From: an uncultured bacterium
GTDB taxonomy: Bacteria > Pseudomonadota > Alphaproteobacteria > Rs-D84
Reading direction: 5' to 3'
Assembly: GCA_950096895.1 (NCBI GenBank)
Contig: CATNBF010000007.1
Location: 1 to 48,593 of the forward strand
Length of the DNA stretch: 48,593 nucleotides
The notes under the pieces are model-generated. The model made no database searches. It saw only the letters and a list, made by a program, of their open reading frames with translations, and was not told the DNA's origin. Below are positions 9,560-19,284 of the stretch, piece by piece. The position numbers were made by a program, and so were the translations under genes. How positions within the stretch are numbered: position 1 is the stretch's first letter; the number at the start of each line of letters is the position of its first letter.

Positions 9560-10885
9560 ATGCCAAAGTTATCACGCAAGATTGTTATTGATATTTCCAC
9601 CCGCCGGGGCGAGCCGCAATGGCTGACCCAGTGGCGGTTGGATGCATTTGACGCATGGCAAAAGATGCAGGAACCCCACTGGGGGGAAATCGATTATGCC
9701 CCCATTGATTATGATGGCCTGAACTACTATAACGAGCCCCAGGTCATTGATAATTCCGATTTGAAATCCACATACGATAAAATGGGCCTGCCCGAAGGAG
9801 AGCAGCGTGCCCTGATGGGCATGGCCACCGATACCGTCATCGACAGCGCGTCTGTCCACACATCATACACCCAGGAATTAAAAAAACGGGGTATTATTTT
9901 CCTGCCGATGTCAGATGCGGTACGCCAATATCCCGAACTGGTTCAAAAATACCTGGGGTCGGTGGTGGGCCCAAAGGATAATTTCTTTGCCGCATTAAAT
10001 GCCGCGGTCTTTTCAGATGGAACGTTTGTTTACGTGCCCCCAAACACAAAATGCCCCATTGATTTGGCCAGTTATTTTCGCATTGAAACCGCAAAAATCG
10101 GGCAATTTGAACGAACCTTGATTATTGCAGATACCGGCGCAGAATTATCCTATATGGAAGGATGCAGTGCCCCCCGCCGACCTAATCATCAACTGCATAG
10201 TGGTGTGGTCGAAGTCATTGCACATGATAACGCGATTGTAAAGTATGCCACCGTCCAGAACTGGTATGCGGGTGACTATCGCAACGGAAAAAATATCGGC
10301 GGTATTTTGAATTTCGTTACCAAACGGGGACGCGCGGATGCCCATGCCCGACTTGACTGGACCCAGGTAGAAATTGGATCGGCATTAACGTGGAAATACC
10401 CGTCGACTATTTTGGCGGGCGATGGGGCCGCCAGTGATTTTTACTCGCTGGCGATTACACGCGGGGCCCAGATGGCCGATACAGGCACAAAAATGATCCA
10501 CGCGGCCGACAACACGGTATCAAATATTGTTTCTTATGGGGTGGCCTTGGACACATCACGCCAAACATTTCGCAGTCTGGTTTCCTTTGCCGGGCGTGGG
10601 GGTAAAAACGCCTCTAAATGCGATACACGCATCATGGACCATGCGGTGGCCAACACACTGCCGACGATTATTCATACAAACGGCGATAATGACCAGAGTC
10701 ACGAGGCCACAACCGGAACCATTGATGCGGCGGCCCTGCGCTATCTGGAAATGGCCGGAATTGATACAGATACCGCCACTGCCTTAATTGTTGGTGGGGC
10801 GGCGGCACCGGTCATCGCACGATTACCAATGGAATTTCTGGTCGAATCAAAACAACTGATTAAAATGGCACTATCAAAAGAATAA
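9560..10885 (+). CDS. sufB: Fe-S cluster assembly scaffold SufB
   Basis: YMEGCSAP, VQNWYAGD, NFVTKRG, WTQVEIGSALTWKYPS, SHEATTGTID. Confidence 0.93.
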   Translation: MPKLSRKIVIDISTRRGEPQWLTQWRLDAFDAWQKMQEPHWGEIDYAPIDYDGLNYYNEPQVIDNSDLKSTYDKMGLPEGEQRALMGMATDTVIDSASVHTSYTQELKKRGIIFLPMSDAVRQYPELVQKYLGSVVGPKDNFFAALNAAVFSDGTFVYVPPNTKCPIDLASYFRIETAKIGQFERTLIIADTGAELSYMEGCSAPRRPNHQLHSGVVEVIAHDNAIVKYATVQNWYAGDYRNGKNIGGILNFVTKRGRADAHARLDWTQVEIGSALTWKYPSTILAGDGAASDFYSLAITRGAQMADTGTKMIHAADNTVSNIVSYGVALDTSRQTFRSLVSFAGRGGKNASKCDTRIMDHAVANTLPTIIHTNGDNDQSHEATTGTIDAAALRYLEMAGIDTDTATALIVGGAAAPVIARLPMEFLVESKQLIKMALSKE

Positions 10886-10888
10886 ACA

Positions 10889-11566
10889 ATGTTAGAAATA
10901 AAAAACTTAACTGTATCATTGGGTGGCAAAATTTTATTGCGCCAGATAAACATGACTGTGGAACGCGGGGCACGACAGCTGTTGGCCGGCCATAATGGGT
11001 CTGGTAAATCAACATTGGCCGCGGTAATTGCCGGAAATGATGCATATAGCGTGGATTGCGGCCAAATCATTTTTGATGGTCGTGACATCACATCCGAGAA
11101 TATAACTACACGCGCGCTGATGGGGATTTTTCTGGGGGCGCAAAACGTTCCAGAAATCCCGGGCTTAACAATTCTTAGCTTTCTAAAACATGCGGCGGTG
11201 GCCCATACCCATTTTCAAACGGGACGCGATTTATCCATGGGTGAATTTCTAAGTCGTCTGGAAGAAGTTCGTGCAAAGTTAAATATTCCCCAAGACTGGT
11301 TGAACCGGTGTGTTAATGTCGGATTTTCTGGGGGTGAACGCAAGCGGCTGATGCTGATGCAATTAATGATGACCCGGCCCACATTTGCAATCTTGGACGA
11401 ACCAGATTCTGGGGCCGACGCCATGACGCAAAAACAAATTGCCGACGTGATCACCGACATGCCGGAAACAACTTTCTTGATCATCAGTCACCAGCCGGCC
11501 TTTACCGATATGGTTCATCCAACAGCAGTAACCACATTATCAGGCGGCGAAATCGTCGTTGATTAA
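10889..11566 (+). CDS. sufC: Fe-S assembly ATPase SufC
   Basis: Walker A GHNGSGKS; signature FSGGERKR; ILDEPDSGAD. Confidence 0.95.
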   Translation: MLEIKNLTVSLGGKILLRQINMTVERGARQLLAGHNGSGKSTLAAVIAGNDAYSVDCGQIIFDGRDITSENITTRALMGIFLGAQNVPEIPGLTILSFLKHAAVAHTHFQTGRDLSMGEFLSRLEEVRAKLNIPQDWLNRCVNVGFSGGERKRLMLMQLMMTRPTFAILDEPDSGADAMTQKQIADVITDMPETTFLIISHQPAFTDMVHPTAVTTLSGGEIVVD

Positions 11567-11586
11567 ATACGATAAAAATACCCCAC

Positions 11587-11610
11587 GCCGCCGCACATGG
11601 CGGCATTTTT
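11587..11610 (+). terminator. intrinsic terminator of sufBC
   Basis: GCCGCC/GGCGGC hairpin followed by attttta. Confidence 0.75.
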
Positions 11611-11695
11611 ATTTTATCCCCATGGCCGGTCCCGGTTTTATTTGAATATTGTCCCCAATTATGATAAAATTTGATATCAAGACAAAGGATTAGAC

Positions 11696-12517
11696 ATGAC
11701 AAAGAAAATAAAAAAATTCCCACGCCAAGAACTTTTGACATGGCTGGTGCGGGCCCCGCTGATGTTTGGTGTGATATGCGCCACATTATTTACCGCCATG
11801 ATCTGGATGGGGGCCCGCCCAATGTCAATCACCATGATGACACCCTTTGCCTTTATTATCGCTGGAATGGTGGCTGTACGCATGATGCGGTCGGCACCGT
11901 TGGATCGATTTTCTTATGTTGCGATTGATAACGCCGTCACAATTGCCCCCATTGCAGTATCAATCATATTGGCCGGAATTACACCGCGCATTCCCAACAT
12001 GACGGCATGGGCGTTAAATATATCTGGCATGCTTTATGCATTGGTGTTGTTTGGCATATTTACGCTGTCGTATTATCTTATTGGGATTGTGTTGGCAAAT
12101 TTATATGCGGTTTATCTGCGCTGTATCAAGATGGGGTTGTCACGATGGAAAATTATTATGACAATGCCGTTTACAACGCTGTATTTCCCGGCATACTTTT
12201 TATCAGACACGTCCCGGGCACGGCCGGTTATTGATGTTCACCCATCATGGTTTTCCCGTCTGACCCATTGGGTTGTCGCCCGGCCCATCAACGCCATAAT
12301 CCTTTATGGAATTATGATCTTGATCAACATTGTTGAAACACCCACCATTGATAATATCACATTTATCACCGTATCTGCGGTGCTGTTCGGATTGTACCTG
12401 GTCCTGACACCGATGGCACAGCTGCGAAATAATATTGGGGGCCTGTTTACCACGGCATCCATATTTATCAACATCGCCTTTATCATAAAAATACTGGGCG
12501 GCATAATGATTGGTTAA
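11696..12517 (+). CDS. multi-TM membrane protein, paralogue 1
   Basis: About seven hydrophobic segments; motif LYAVYLRCIKMGLSRWKIIMTMPFTTLYFPAYFLSD shared with next gene. Confidence 0.8.
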   Translation: MTKKIKKFPRQELLTWLVRAPLMFGVICATLFTAMIWMGARPMSITMMTPFAFIIAGMVAVRMMRSAPLDRFSYVAIDNAVTIAPIAVSIILAGITPRIPNMTAWALNISGMLYALVLFGIFTLSYYLIGIVLANLYAVYLRCIKMGLSRWKIIMTMPFTTLYFPAYFLSDTSRARPVIDVHPSWFSRLTHWVVARPINAIILYGIMILINIVETPTIDNITFITVSAVLFGLYLVLTPMAQLRNNIGGLFTTASIFINIAFIIKILGGIMIG

Positions 12518-12524
12518 ATACTTC

Positions 12525-12546
12525 GGGGGCACGCCCCCCCTTTTTA
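12525..12546 (+). terminator. intrinsic terminator between the two paralogues
   Basis: gggggcacgcccccccttttt. Confidence 0.75.
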
Positions 12547-12603
12547 TTTGGATGCCGAACGTAATTATGATACAATAAGCCCATAACACACAAAGGATAA
12601 TTA

Positions 12604-13560
12604 ATGACCAAAAAAAATCGCACAGAAAACCAAACACCACTGGCGGCATGGCTTTTTGGGGCACCCGTAAAATTCGCGCTATATGCATTGTTTCTGCCGT
12701 TTTTATTAATGTTAATCTATGTAATGATTGCAATCGGGATAACGGGAAATGTATCATCGATCCCGACATGGCCGATGTTTGCGATTTTTGTATTCGGCCT
12801 TATTGTCGCAGGGTATAAATTAATACGCACATTGGGAATAATGCCCCTGGGGCGGCGTGGCTTTGTCGCCATCAGCACTGGGGCATTTATTACCGTACGG
12901 GCCATTGGATTGGGAACACTGTTTGCGTTCGGCCTAATTTATTTTCCCATGATGGCGGCTTTTATGAACCCGGGGGCACGACCAATATTTGCCGCATTGA
13001 TGACACTGGTGCTGATGCTGCTGGGGCTGGTGGGGATTTATGTCTTTGGGATCCAGGTGGCCAAGCTATACGCCACATACCTGCGGGCTATTGATATGGG
13101 CGTTCCCCGGTGGAAAGCTGCTTTGTCTATGCCCTTCTCTATCTTATGGATGCCCGGATATCTTTTAGAAGATAAACGACGCACACCGGGTCAAGATATT
13201 AACATTCGTGCCCATGGGATGGCGGCATTAACAGATTGGATTATCAAAACGCCCGCCAATGGATGGACAACCATTGTTATCATGGTGATTGTTTCTTCGC
13301 TGCTCTATGGCTTTAATCTGATGATGTGGCCGATATTTATCTTGCCGCTAGGGATCTTTATCCTGTGGTTATTAATTGCCGGCCCAGAAAAGATGCGAAA
13401 AAATATCGGTGGGGGCTTTGCCACATTGGCGGTTATTGTTAATATATTGACCATTATATCGGTGATATCAATAAATGTGATTATCCATAACGCGACCCAG
13501 ACCCAAAATCAACACGCCATCGAAATCACACAATACATCAGCAATGGGGGCACAAAATGA
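12604..13560 (+). CDS. multi-TM membrane protein, paralogue 2
   Basis: Motif LYATYLRAIDMGVPRWKAALSMPFSILWMPGYLLED and MRKNIGGGFATLAVIVNI align with 11696..12517. Confidence 0.8.
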   Translation: MTKKNRTENQTPLAAWLFGAPVKFALYALFLPFLLMLIYVMIAIGITGNVSSIPTWPMFAIFVFGLIVAGYKLIRTLGIMPLGRRGFVAISTGAFITVRAIGLGTLFAFGLIYFPMMAAFMNPGARPIFAALMTLVLMLLGLVGIYVFGIQVAKLYATYLRAIDMGVPRWKAALSMPFSILWMPGYLLEDKRRTPGQDINIRAHGMAALTDWIIKTPANGWTTIVIMVIVSSLLYGFNLMMWPIFILPLGIFILWLLIAGPEKMRKNIGGGFATLAVIVNILTIISVISINVIIHNATQTQNQHAIEITQYISNGGTK

Positions 13561-14603
13561 ACGGATTGATTTTATTTGCTGGGGGCTTGCTGCTGCTGTG
13601 GTTGGGGCGTTCAATATTTATCCCATTGCTGGCGGCATTAATTCTGTGGTATTTGATTAATGCGATCGCTTCTTATTATCGACGTATTATGCCAATCAAA
13701 ACACCCAAAGACGCGCATGAACGCCGCATTGCGATCATATTAGATTGGACTGCAAATTTATTGGCCGTGGGAACAATGGTGGGGGCAATGTATTTATTCA
13801 GCACCCAGGTCCGTCCCATGTTCATTGAATTGATGGGGGCGTTACCAGAATTACAACAAAAGCTGGTTGATTTCGGACACTTTATGTCGGGCAAATTGGG
13901 GCTGCGATTTGATGCATCAACGGTTCCCAATATCGCCAAGGTCGCCACAAACGTGGGTGCATCGGCCGTTGGCATGGCCACAACAATCGGGATGATATTG
14001 ATTTATATGTTGTTTATGTTTGTTGAACAAAGCACGTTTAATAAAAAATTCTCGGCCTTGTTTCCAAATAAACGGCGTTCACAAAAAATGCGCTATATCT
14101 TGGGCAGCATTGACGACAACATGAAAAAATATTTATTTATGAAAACCTTGATCTCGGGGATCACGGGTATTTTGTCCTTTTTTTGGTTACAGACCATTGG
14201 CCTGCCCTATGCCGGGGTGTGGGCATTTATCGTCTTTATCACCAGTTATATTCCAACCATCGGTGCGATTGTGGCATGCGGGTTACCCATTTTGTATTCT
14301 TTGGTCACAACGGATGGCCTGAACCAGCCGCTGCTAACCGCCACAGGATTAATTGGGTTACAAATTTTATTTGGTAATATTATTGAACCGAAACTAACGG
14401 GAAAAACGCTAAATCTATCCACACTGGCGATCTTGATAAACTTGGTCTTTTGGGGCATGATATGGGGCGTTGCCGGCATGTTTTTCAGCGTACCATTACT
14501 GGTGGCGACATTTATCATCACGGCCCAGTTTGATTCCACACGCTGGATCGCCATTTTATTATCCGCAGATGGGAAAATTCCTGCAAAAAGTGAAGAACAA
14601 TAA
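13557..14603 (+). CDS. AI-2E family transporter (PerM/TqsA-like)
   Basis: Typical topology and C-terminal GNIIEPKLTGKTLNLSTLAILINLVFWGMIWGVAGMFFSVPLL; ATGA overlap with upstream gene. Confidence 0.88.
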   Translation: MNGLILFAGGLLLLWLGRSIFIPLLAALILWYLINAIASYYRRIMPIKTPKDAHERRIAIILDWTANLLAVGTMVGAMYLFSTQVRPMFIELMGALPELQQKLVDFGHFMSGKLGLRFDASTVPNIAKVATNVGASAVGMATTIGMILIYMLFMFVEQSTFNKKFSALFPNKRRSQKMRYILGSIDDNMKKYLFMKTLISGITGILSFFWLQTIGLPYAGVWAFIVFITSYIPTIGAIVACGLPILYSLVTTDGLNQPLLTATGLIGLQILFGNIIEPKLTGKTLNLSTLAILINLVFWGMIWGVAGMFFSVPLLVATFIITAQFDSTRWIAILLSADGKIPAKSEEQ

Positions 14604-14608
14604 TATAT

Positions 14609-14646
14609 CCCGGAATTGATGCTATATGCATGAATTCCGGGGTTTT
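14609..14646. terminator. shared terminator between convergent genes
   Basis: cccggaatt ... aattccgggg inverted repeat followed by tttt. Confidence 0.7.
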
Positions 14647-15097
14647 ATGCCATACGACGGGCAACAGAAATGGCATTTTCCAATATCACACGCGCCGCAT
14701 TCGAATCCAGTTTTTCTTTGATATCACGCCGCCGCACGCGCCCCATATTGTCTTGGGCCGCGCGACTGGATAATGTTTCATCAATCAAGAATATGGGTAA
14801 ATCCGTTATCATTTCCAAACGCCCTACAAAGTCACGTACATCCCCAGTTGTCTCTGATTCAGATCCATCCATCCGCAATGGCAATCCCACAACAATGGCC
14901 ACCACCTGTTCAGATAACGCCATCCCTGCGACCGCACGGGGCATGTCAAATGATTGATCTGGGGCCACAATGGGGGGACGCGCAAATGAAAATTCTTGAT
15001 CAGGATCTGTGACGGCAATACCGCACCGACGGCGTCCCCAATCGACCCCGATAATGCGCCCGATGCGCGGAAAATCCTTGAAATTTGACAAAATCAT
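14645..15097 (-). CDS. ruvX: Holliday junction resolvase-like YqgF/RuvX
   Basis: IIGVDWGRRRCGIAVTDP, VVGLPLRMDG, LIDETLSSRAA; start MILSNFKDFPR. Confidence 0.9.
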   Translation of the reverse strand: MILSNFKDFPRIGRIIGVDWGRRRCGIAVTDPDQEFSFARPPIVAPDQSFDMPRAVAGMALSEQVVAIVVGLPLRMDGSESETTGDVRDFVGRLEMITDLPIFLIDETLSSRAAQDNMGRVRRRDIKEKLDSNAARVILENAISVARRMA

Positions 15098-15134
15098 TGT
15101 ATAATTTTCCTGTTTATAAAATATAGGATGCAAA

Positions 15135-15428
15135 ATGGCGTTTAGCAAGCAGCAATTACAAAAATTTGCCAATTTAATTCGAATTGAAATCCCAGATGAC
15201 CAATTAGAACAAATGGGTGCCGATGTGGTCTTTGATTGGATGAACGAACTGTCTAATATCAATACCGATGGCGTTCCCCCGATGTTTAGTCCGGCACGCC
15301 ACACGGCCCCCATGCGCACCGATGTCGTGACCGACGGAAACATGCGTGCGGCGGTTCTGGCCAATGACCCAGATCAAACCGGCGTATCACGGGGATATTT
15401 TGCCGTACCCAAAGTGATGGAGGAATAA
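15135..15428 (+). CDS. gatC: Asp/Glu-tRNA(Asn/Gln) amidotransferase subunit C
   Basis: FANLIRIEIPDDQLEQM..., RTDVVTDG...; precedes gatA. Confidence 0.88.
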   Translation: MAFSKQQLQKFANLIRIEIPDDQLEQMGADVVFDWMNELSNINTDGVPPMFSPARHTAPMRTDVVTDGNMRAAVLANDPDQTGVSRGYFAVPKVMEE

Positions 15429-15431
15429 GCC

Positions 15432-15872
15432 ATGTCCTACACCCAAAATAAAATACCCGTCTATTTTGTAATACGCAATATACACAACCCGCGTTCTGAT
15501 TATCGTGCGAAATTGGGGGAAATATCGATTGAGCAATTAGGCAAATTATTATCTATGTGGGATAAAAATGCCCCATCCAATGATTCTTGTATCCATCAGA
15601 TGACGATACAGTATATCGATCAGATTTCGTTCGGGCGCATAGAAAACAACATGGAAAACACGCGCAGATTAGAATTTCATTCTGTATACCGGGATTTTAA
15701 TGCCCCCTGTATGATGGGAAATCAATGCCAAAATACGTCCCAGATTTCAATCCAGGGTCAATGTGCCCAGCGGCTGCGCAACGGCAAATGCCAGGATGCA
15801 TATTTGCGCCGAACATTGGGCGCGATATTATTCCCGCAATTGTATTCAAACGAAAAACAAAAAACCAAATAA
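15432..15872 (+). CDS. hypothetical protein inside the gat operon
   Basis: 146-aa ORF 3 nt after gatC and 15 nt before gatA; no recognised family. Confidence 0.7.
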   Translation: MSYTQNKIPVYFVIRNIHNPRSDYRAKLGEISIEQLGKLLSMWDKNAPSNDSCIHQMTIQYIDQISFGRIENNMENTRRLEFHSVYRDFNAPCMMGNQCQNTSQISIQGQCAQRLRNGKCQDAYLRRTLGAILFPQLYSNEKQKTK

Positions 15873-15887
15873 TACTATGGTGAACCG

Positions 15888-17363
15888 ATGATTGACCTGA
15901 CGATAAAACAAGCCCTGGATAAATTAAACTCGCGCGAGATTAGTGCCACAGATCTGGCACGCGCCCATTTGGATCGGATTGAACAATTCAATCCGGAATT
16001 AAACGCGTACATCACCGTCACACGTGAACGTGCACTGAATGATGCGGCGGCGGCGGATGCGCGCTATGCGGCGAACAATGCCCTGCCCTTGGATGGGATT
16101 CCCATTGGGATAAAAGATTTGTTCGCAACGCGCGGCATCCGGTCGACGGGCGCGTCCAAGATGCTGGAAAACTTTGTTCCCGAATACGAATCCACTGTAT
16201 CCCAGAACTTAATTAATGCTGGAACGGTTTTGTTGGGTAAAACGAATATGGATGAATTCGCGATGTCGGGAACAGGACGCACGTCATTCTTTGGCCCGTC
16301 TGTAAATCCATATAGCCGTGATGTCAAATTAATGCCCGGCGGTTCATCCAGTGGGTCTGTCGCCGCGGTGGCGGGGGGACTGTGTATGGCGGCAACGGGT
16401 TCTGATACCGGTGATTCCATCCGGTTTCCGGCATCACTGACCGGATTGGTTGGGATGAAACCGACATATGGGTTATGCTCGCGCTATGGCTGCTTTGCCT
16501 TTGCGTCCAGTTTGGATCACCCAGGCTCTATTGCCCGCACAGTGGATGATGCGGCGATCCTGTTGGGGGCGATGGCAGGATACGATGCACATGATTCTAC
16601 ATCATACCCGATGGCAGATAGTGTTGCCGAACAATTACGCGCCGGGGTTCATGCGGCCGACATGCATGGATTACGCATTGGGATCATTCGTGAAATCATG
16701 GATGCCCCCGGCATTGCCGATGACATGCGTGATATGTTCGATAAATATATCCGCGACATAACCGCGGCCGGGGCCGAGATTATTGAACTAAGCATTCCGC
16801 ACATTATGCTAACGGCGACATTGTATGCGGTTATTTCCCGGGCAGAGGCGGCATCGAATCTTGCCCGATATGATGGAATGAAATACGGTCTGCGTGTGGA
16901 TGGCAATGATCTGGTTGATACGTACATGAAAACACGTGCCGCTGGCTTTGGCGATAATGTTAAATTCCGCATGCTGACCGGGGCCATTACCCAGACCAAA
17001 GACTTTTACGAACCATGCTTTATGCAAGCGGCCAAGATTCGCCAAATGCTGGCCAATGAATTTAATGCTGCGATGGAAAAATGCGACGTTATCTTGACAC
17101 CATCGGCCCCATCGGCGGCAATTGCACTGGACGCGGATCTATCGGCGGATGCGTCACGCGTATCGAACGCCATGTTGGTCCCAATGAACATGACCGGGCA
17201 ACCCGGGTGCAGTGTACCGGCCGGCCGCAACGCGGCGGGATTGCCGATGGGCCTGCACGTGGCGGGGGCGTTTGGGGATGATGTCCGCGTATTGTCTGTT
17301 GCGAAATATATCGAAGGCATGGCGAACCTGGACAACCGTCCGACCATCATTATGGGAAAATAA
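15888..17363 (+). CDS. gatA: Asp/Glu-tRNA amidotransferase subunit A
   Basis: Amidase signature GGSSSGSVAAVAGGLCMAATGSDTGDSIRFPASLTG. Confidence 0.96.
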   Translation: MIDLTIKQALDKLNSREISATDLARAHLDRIEQFNPELNAYITVTRERALNDAAAADARYAANNALPLDGIPIGIKDLFATRGIRSTGASKMLENFVPEYESTVSQNLINAGTVLLGKTNMDEFAMSGTGRTSFFGPSVNPYSRDVKLMPGGSSSGSVAAVAGGLCMAATGSDTGDSIRFPASLTGLVGMKPTYGLCSRYGCFAFASSLDHPGSIARTVDDAAILLGAMAGYDAHDSTSYPMADSVAEQLRAGVHAADMHGLRIGIIREIMDAPGIADDMRDMFDKYIRDITAAGAEIIELSIPHIMLTATLYAVISRAEAASNLARYDGMKYGLRVDGNDLVDTYMKTRAAGFGDNVKFRMLTGAITQTKDFYEPCFMQAAKIRQMLANEFNAAMEKCDVILTPSAPSAAIALDADLSADASRVSNAMLVPMNMTGQPGCSVPAGRNAAGLPMGLHVAGAFGDDVRVLSVAKYIEGMANLDNRPTIIMGK

Positions 17364-17431
17364 AAAACACCCAGATCCAGGGGATGATACAGTGAATTGG
17401 TTTAGGGAAAAATTTGTTGGGATAAAAAAAG

Positions 17432-17507
17432 TGGTGGCTAGGGACGGAATCGAACCGCCGACACAGGGATTTTCAGTCCCTTGCTCTACCAACTGAGCTA
17501 CCTAGCC
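17432..17507 (-). tRNA. tRNA-Phe(GAA)
   Basis: Reverse complement GGCTAGGTAGCTCAGTTGGTAGAGCAAGGGACTGAAAATCCCTGTGTCGGCGGTTCGATTCCGTCCCTAGCCACCA; cloverleaf, anticodon GAA, encoded CCA. Confidence 0.96.
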
Positions 17508-17561
17508 AACGCGTCACGCATAATAAGATAATGAAAAACAAAAAGCAAGGAAAAAGAACAA

Positions 17562-19088
17562 ATGTTTACAATAAAAGGTAAAACGTGCGATTGGGAAGTG
17601 GTCATAGGCCTGGAAACACATATCGAAGTGTTGTCGAATTCCAAAATATTCAGCGGCGCATCCGCCGATTATAATCCGACCATTGCCCCCAACACCCAGG
17701 TATCGATGGTGGACGCGGCGATGCCGGGGATGCTGCCGGTGCTGAATGAATACTGCGTTGACCAGGCGATAAAATTCGGTCTGGGGATTAATGCCGATAT
17801 CACACGCCACAGCCGCTTTGCCCGTAAACAGTATTTTTATCCCGACCTGCCCCAGGGATATCAGATCACCCAACCCGCGGATTGCCCACCGGTTGTGGGA
17901 CGTGGCTGGATTGAAATTATGGGCGACGATGGAAATCCGAAAAAAATCTTGATTGAACGTGCCCATATGGAACAAGACGCAGGTAAGTTAAAACACGATG
18001 CCCATCCGACAAAATCTTTTGCCGATTATAACCGCGCGGGCGTCATGTTATTGGAAATTGTGACATGGCTGGACGTTAAAAATCCTGAAAACAATTCCTT
18101 TATCACATCCCCAGACGAAGCGGAACGTTACCTGCGTGAAATTCGTGAAATTGCACGCGCACTTGGTGTATCCAAGGCGAACATGGAAGAAGGCTCTATG
18201 CGCGCAGACGTGAATGTTTCTGTGCGCCCCGTCGGTTCCAATGAATTTCGGACACGTACCGAAACCAAAAACATGGTATCGTTCAAATTTATCAAGACCG
18301 CCATTGAATATGAAGCCAAGCGTCAAATTGACATCTATGAAAATGGGGGTACGGTAACCCAAGACACCATGCGTTACAACCAAGGCGACGGGACAACATC
18401 TGTCCAACGCAGCAAGGAAGACGCCCTGGACTATCGCTATTTCCCGGATCCGGATTTATTGGAATTGGTCATTGATGATGAACGCATTGAACGCATCAGA
18501 AAAACAATGCCGGAATTACCGGCGGCGACACGCGCCCGCTATATGGGGGAATTGGGGCTGGCGGAATATGACGCGGCGCGTCTAACCGAAAGCACCGATA
18601 TTTCCAAATGGTTTGATGCGGCGGTGGCGGGCAAAAAAGAACGCGCCAAGGGGGTTGCCAACTGGATGATTTCTGAACTGTTTGCGCATCCAGAAAACTG
18701 GGACGTGAAAAATGAAACCCAGAACGCGGCCCCGGACGCCCCGCGGATTATTTGCCCATCTGATTTGGCCGAATTGGTTGATATGGTTCTGGAAAACGCC
18801 ATCAACGGCAAACAGGCAAAGGAAATCTTTATTAAAATGCTGGACGGGGAAACAGAGCCCCCACGCCAGATCGCCAAAAAATTCGGCATGGAACAAATCA
18901 CAGACACATCGGCCATTGCGGCGGCCATTGATGACGTCATTGCCGCCAACACCCCCCAGGTGGAACAATACCGCAGTGGCAAGGTCGGCTTGCTTGGCTT
19001 TTTCGTGGGCAACGTCATGCGGGCCACAGGCGGCAAAGCAAATCCAGCAGTTGTCAATGAATTATTAAAGAAAAAATTAGAGGCATAA
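17562..19088 (+). CDS. gatB: Asp/Glu-tRNA amidotransferase subunit B
   Basis: WEVVIGLETHIEVLSNSKIFSGAS; RADVNVSVRP; GatB_Yqey C-terminus. Confidence 0.96.
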   Translation: MFTIKGKTCDWEVVIGLETHIEVLSNSKIFSGASADYNPTIAPNTQVSMVDAAMPGMLPVLNEYCVDQAIKFGLGINADITRHSRFARKQYFYPDLPQGYQITQPADCPPVVGRGWIEIMGDDGNPKKILIERAHMEQDAGKLKHDAHPTKSFADYNRAGVMLLEIVTWLDVKNPENNSFITSPDEAERYLREIREIARALGVSKANMEEGSMRADVNVSVRPVGSNEFRTRTETKNMVSFKFIKTAIEYEAKRQIDIYENGGTVTQDTMRYNQGDGTTSVQRSKEDALDYRYFPDPDLLELVIDDERIERIRKTMPELPAATRARYMGELGLAEYDAARLTESTDISKWFDAAVAGKKERAKGVANWMISELFAHPENWDVKNETQNAAPDAPRIICPSDLAELVDMVLENAINGKQAKEIFIKMLDGETEPPRQIAKKFGMEQITDTSAIAAAIDDVIAANTPQVEQYRSGKVGLLGFFVGNVMRATGGKANPAVVNELLKKKLEA

Positions 19089-19089
19089 G

Positions 19090-19269
19090 ATGAAAGTCAT
19101 AGGTATTATTAAAAACGATCCCATCACAGGGGTGATGTATGGTCTGATCGAGATTCCAGATCAAGATATTTCAAAAAACAAGCGCATCCGTGATGCCCAC
19201 CAAGCAATAGCCAAAATCCAGGTCAAGCATGCTGGCATCATCCGTAATCAACGTGGCAAGCATAAATAA
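19090..19269 (+). CDS. small hypothetical protein (59 aa)
   Basis: MKVIGIIKNDPITGVMYGLIEIPDQDISKNKRIRDAHQAIAKIQVKHAGIIRNQRGKHK*; starts 1 nt after gatB stop; below the ORF-track cut-off. Confidence 0.65.
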   Translation: MKVIGIIKNDPITGVMYGLIEIPDQDISKNKRIRDAHQAIAKIQVKHAGIIRNQRGKHK

Positions 19270-19284
19270 TGTAAGTATTGATCC

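Noticed and set aside
12245-12769. 174-aa minus-strand ORF spanning both membrane paralogues
   Set aside because: Antisense to two well-supported genes, low-quality composition, no start context.
17154-17492. 112-aa minus-strand ORF starting MVEQGTENPCVGGSIPS
   Set aside because: Reads through tRNA-Phe and antisense to gatA; spurious.
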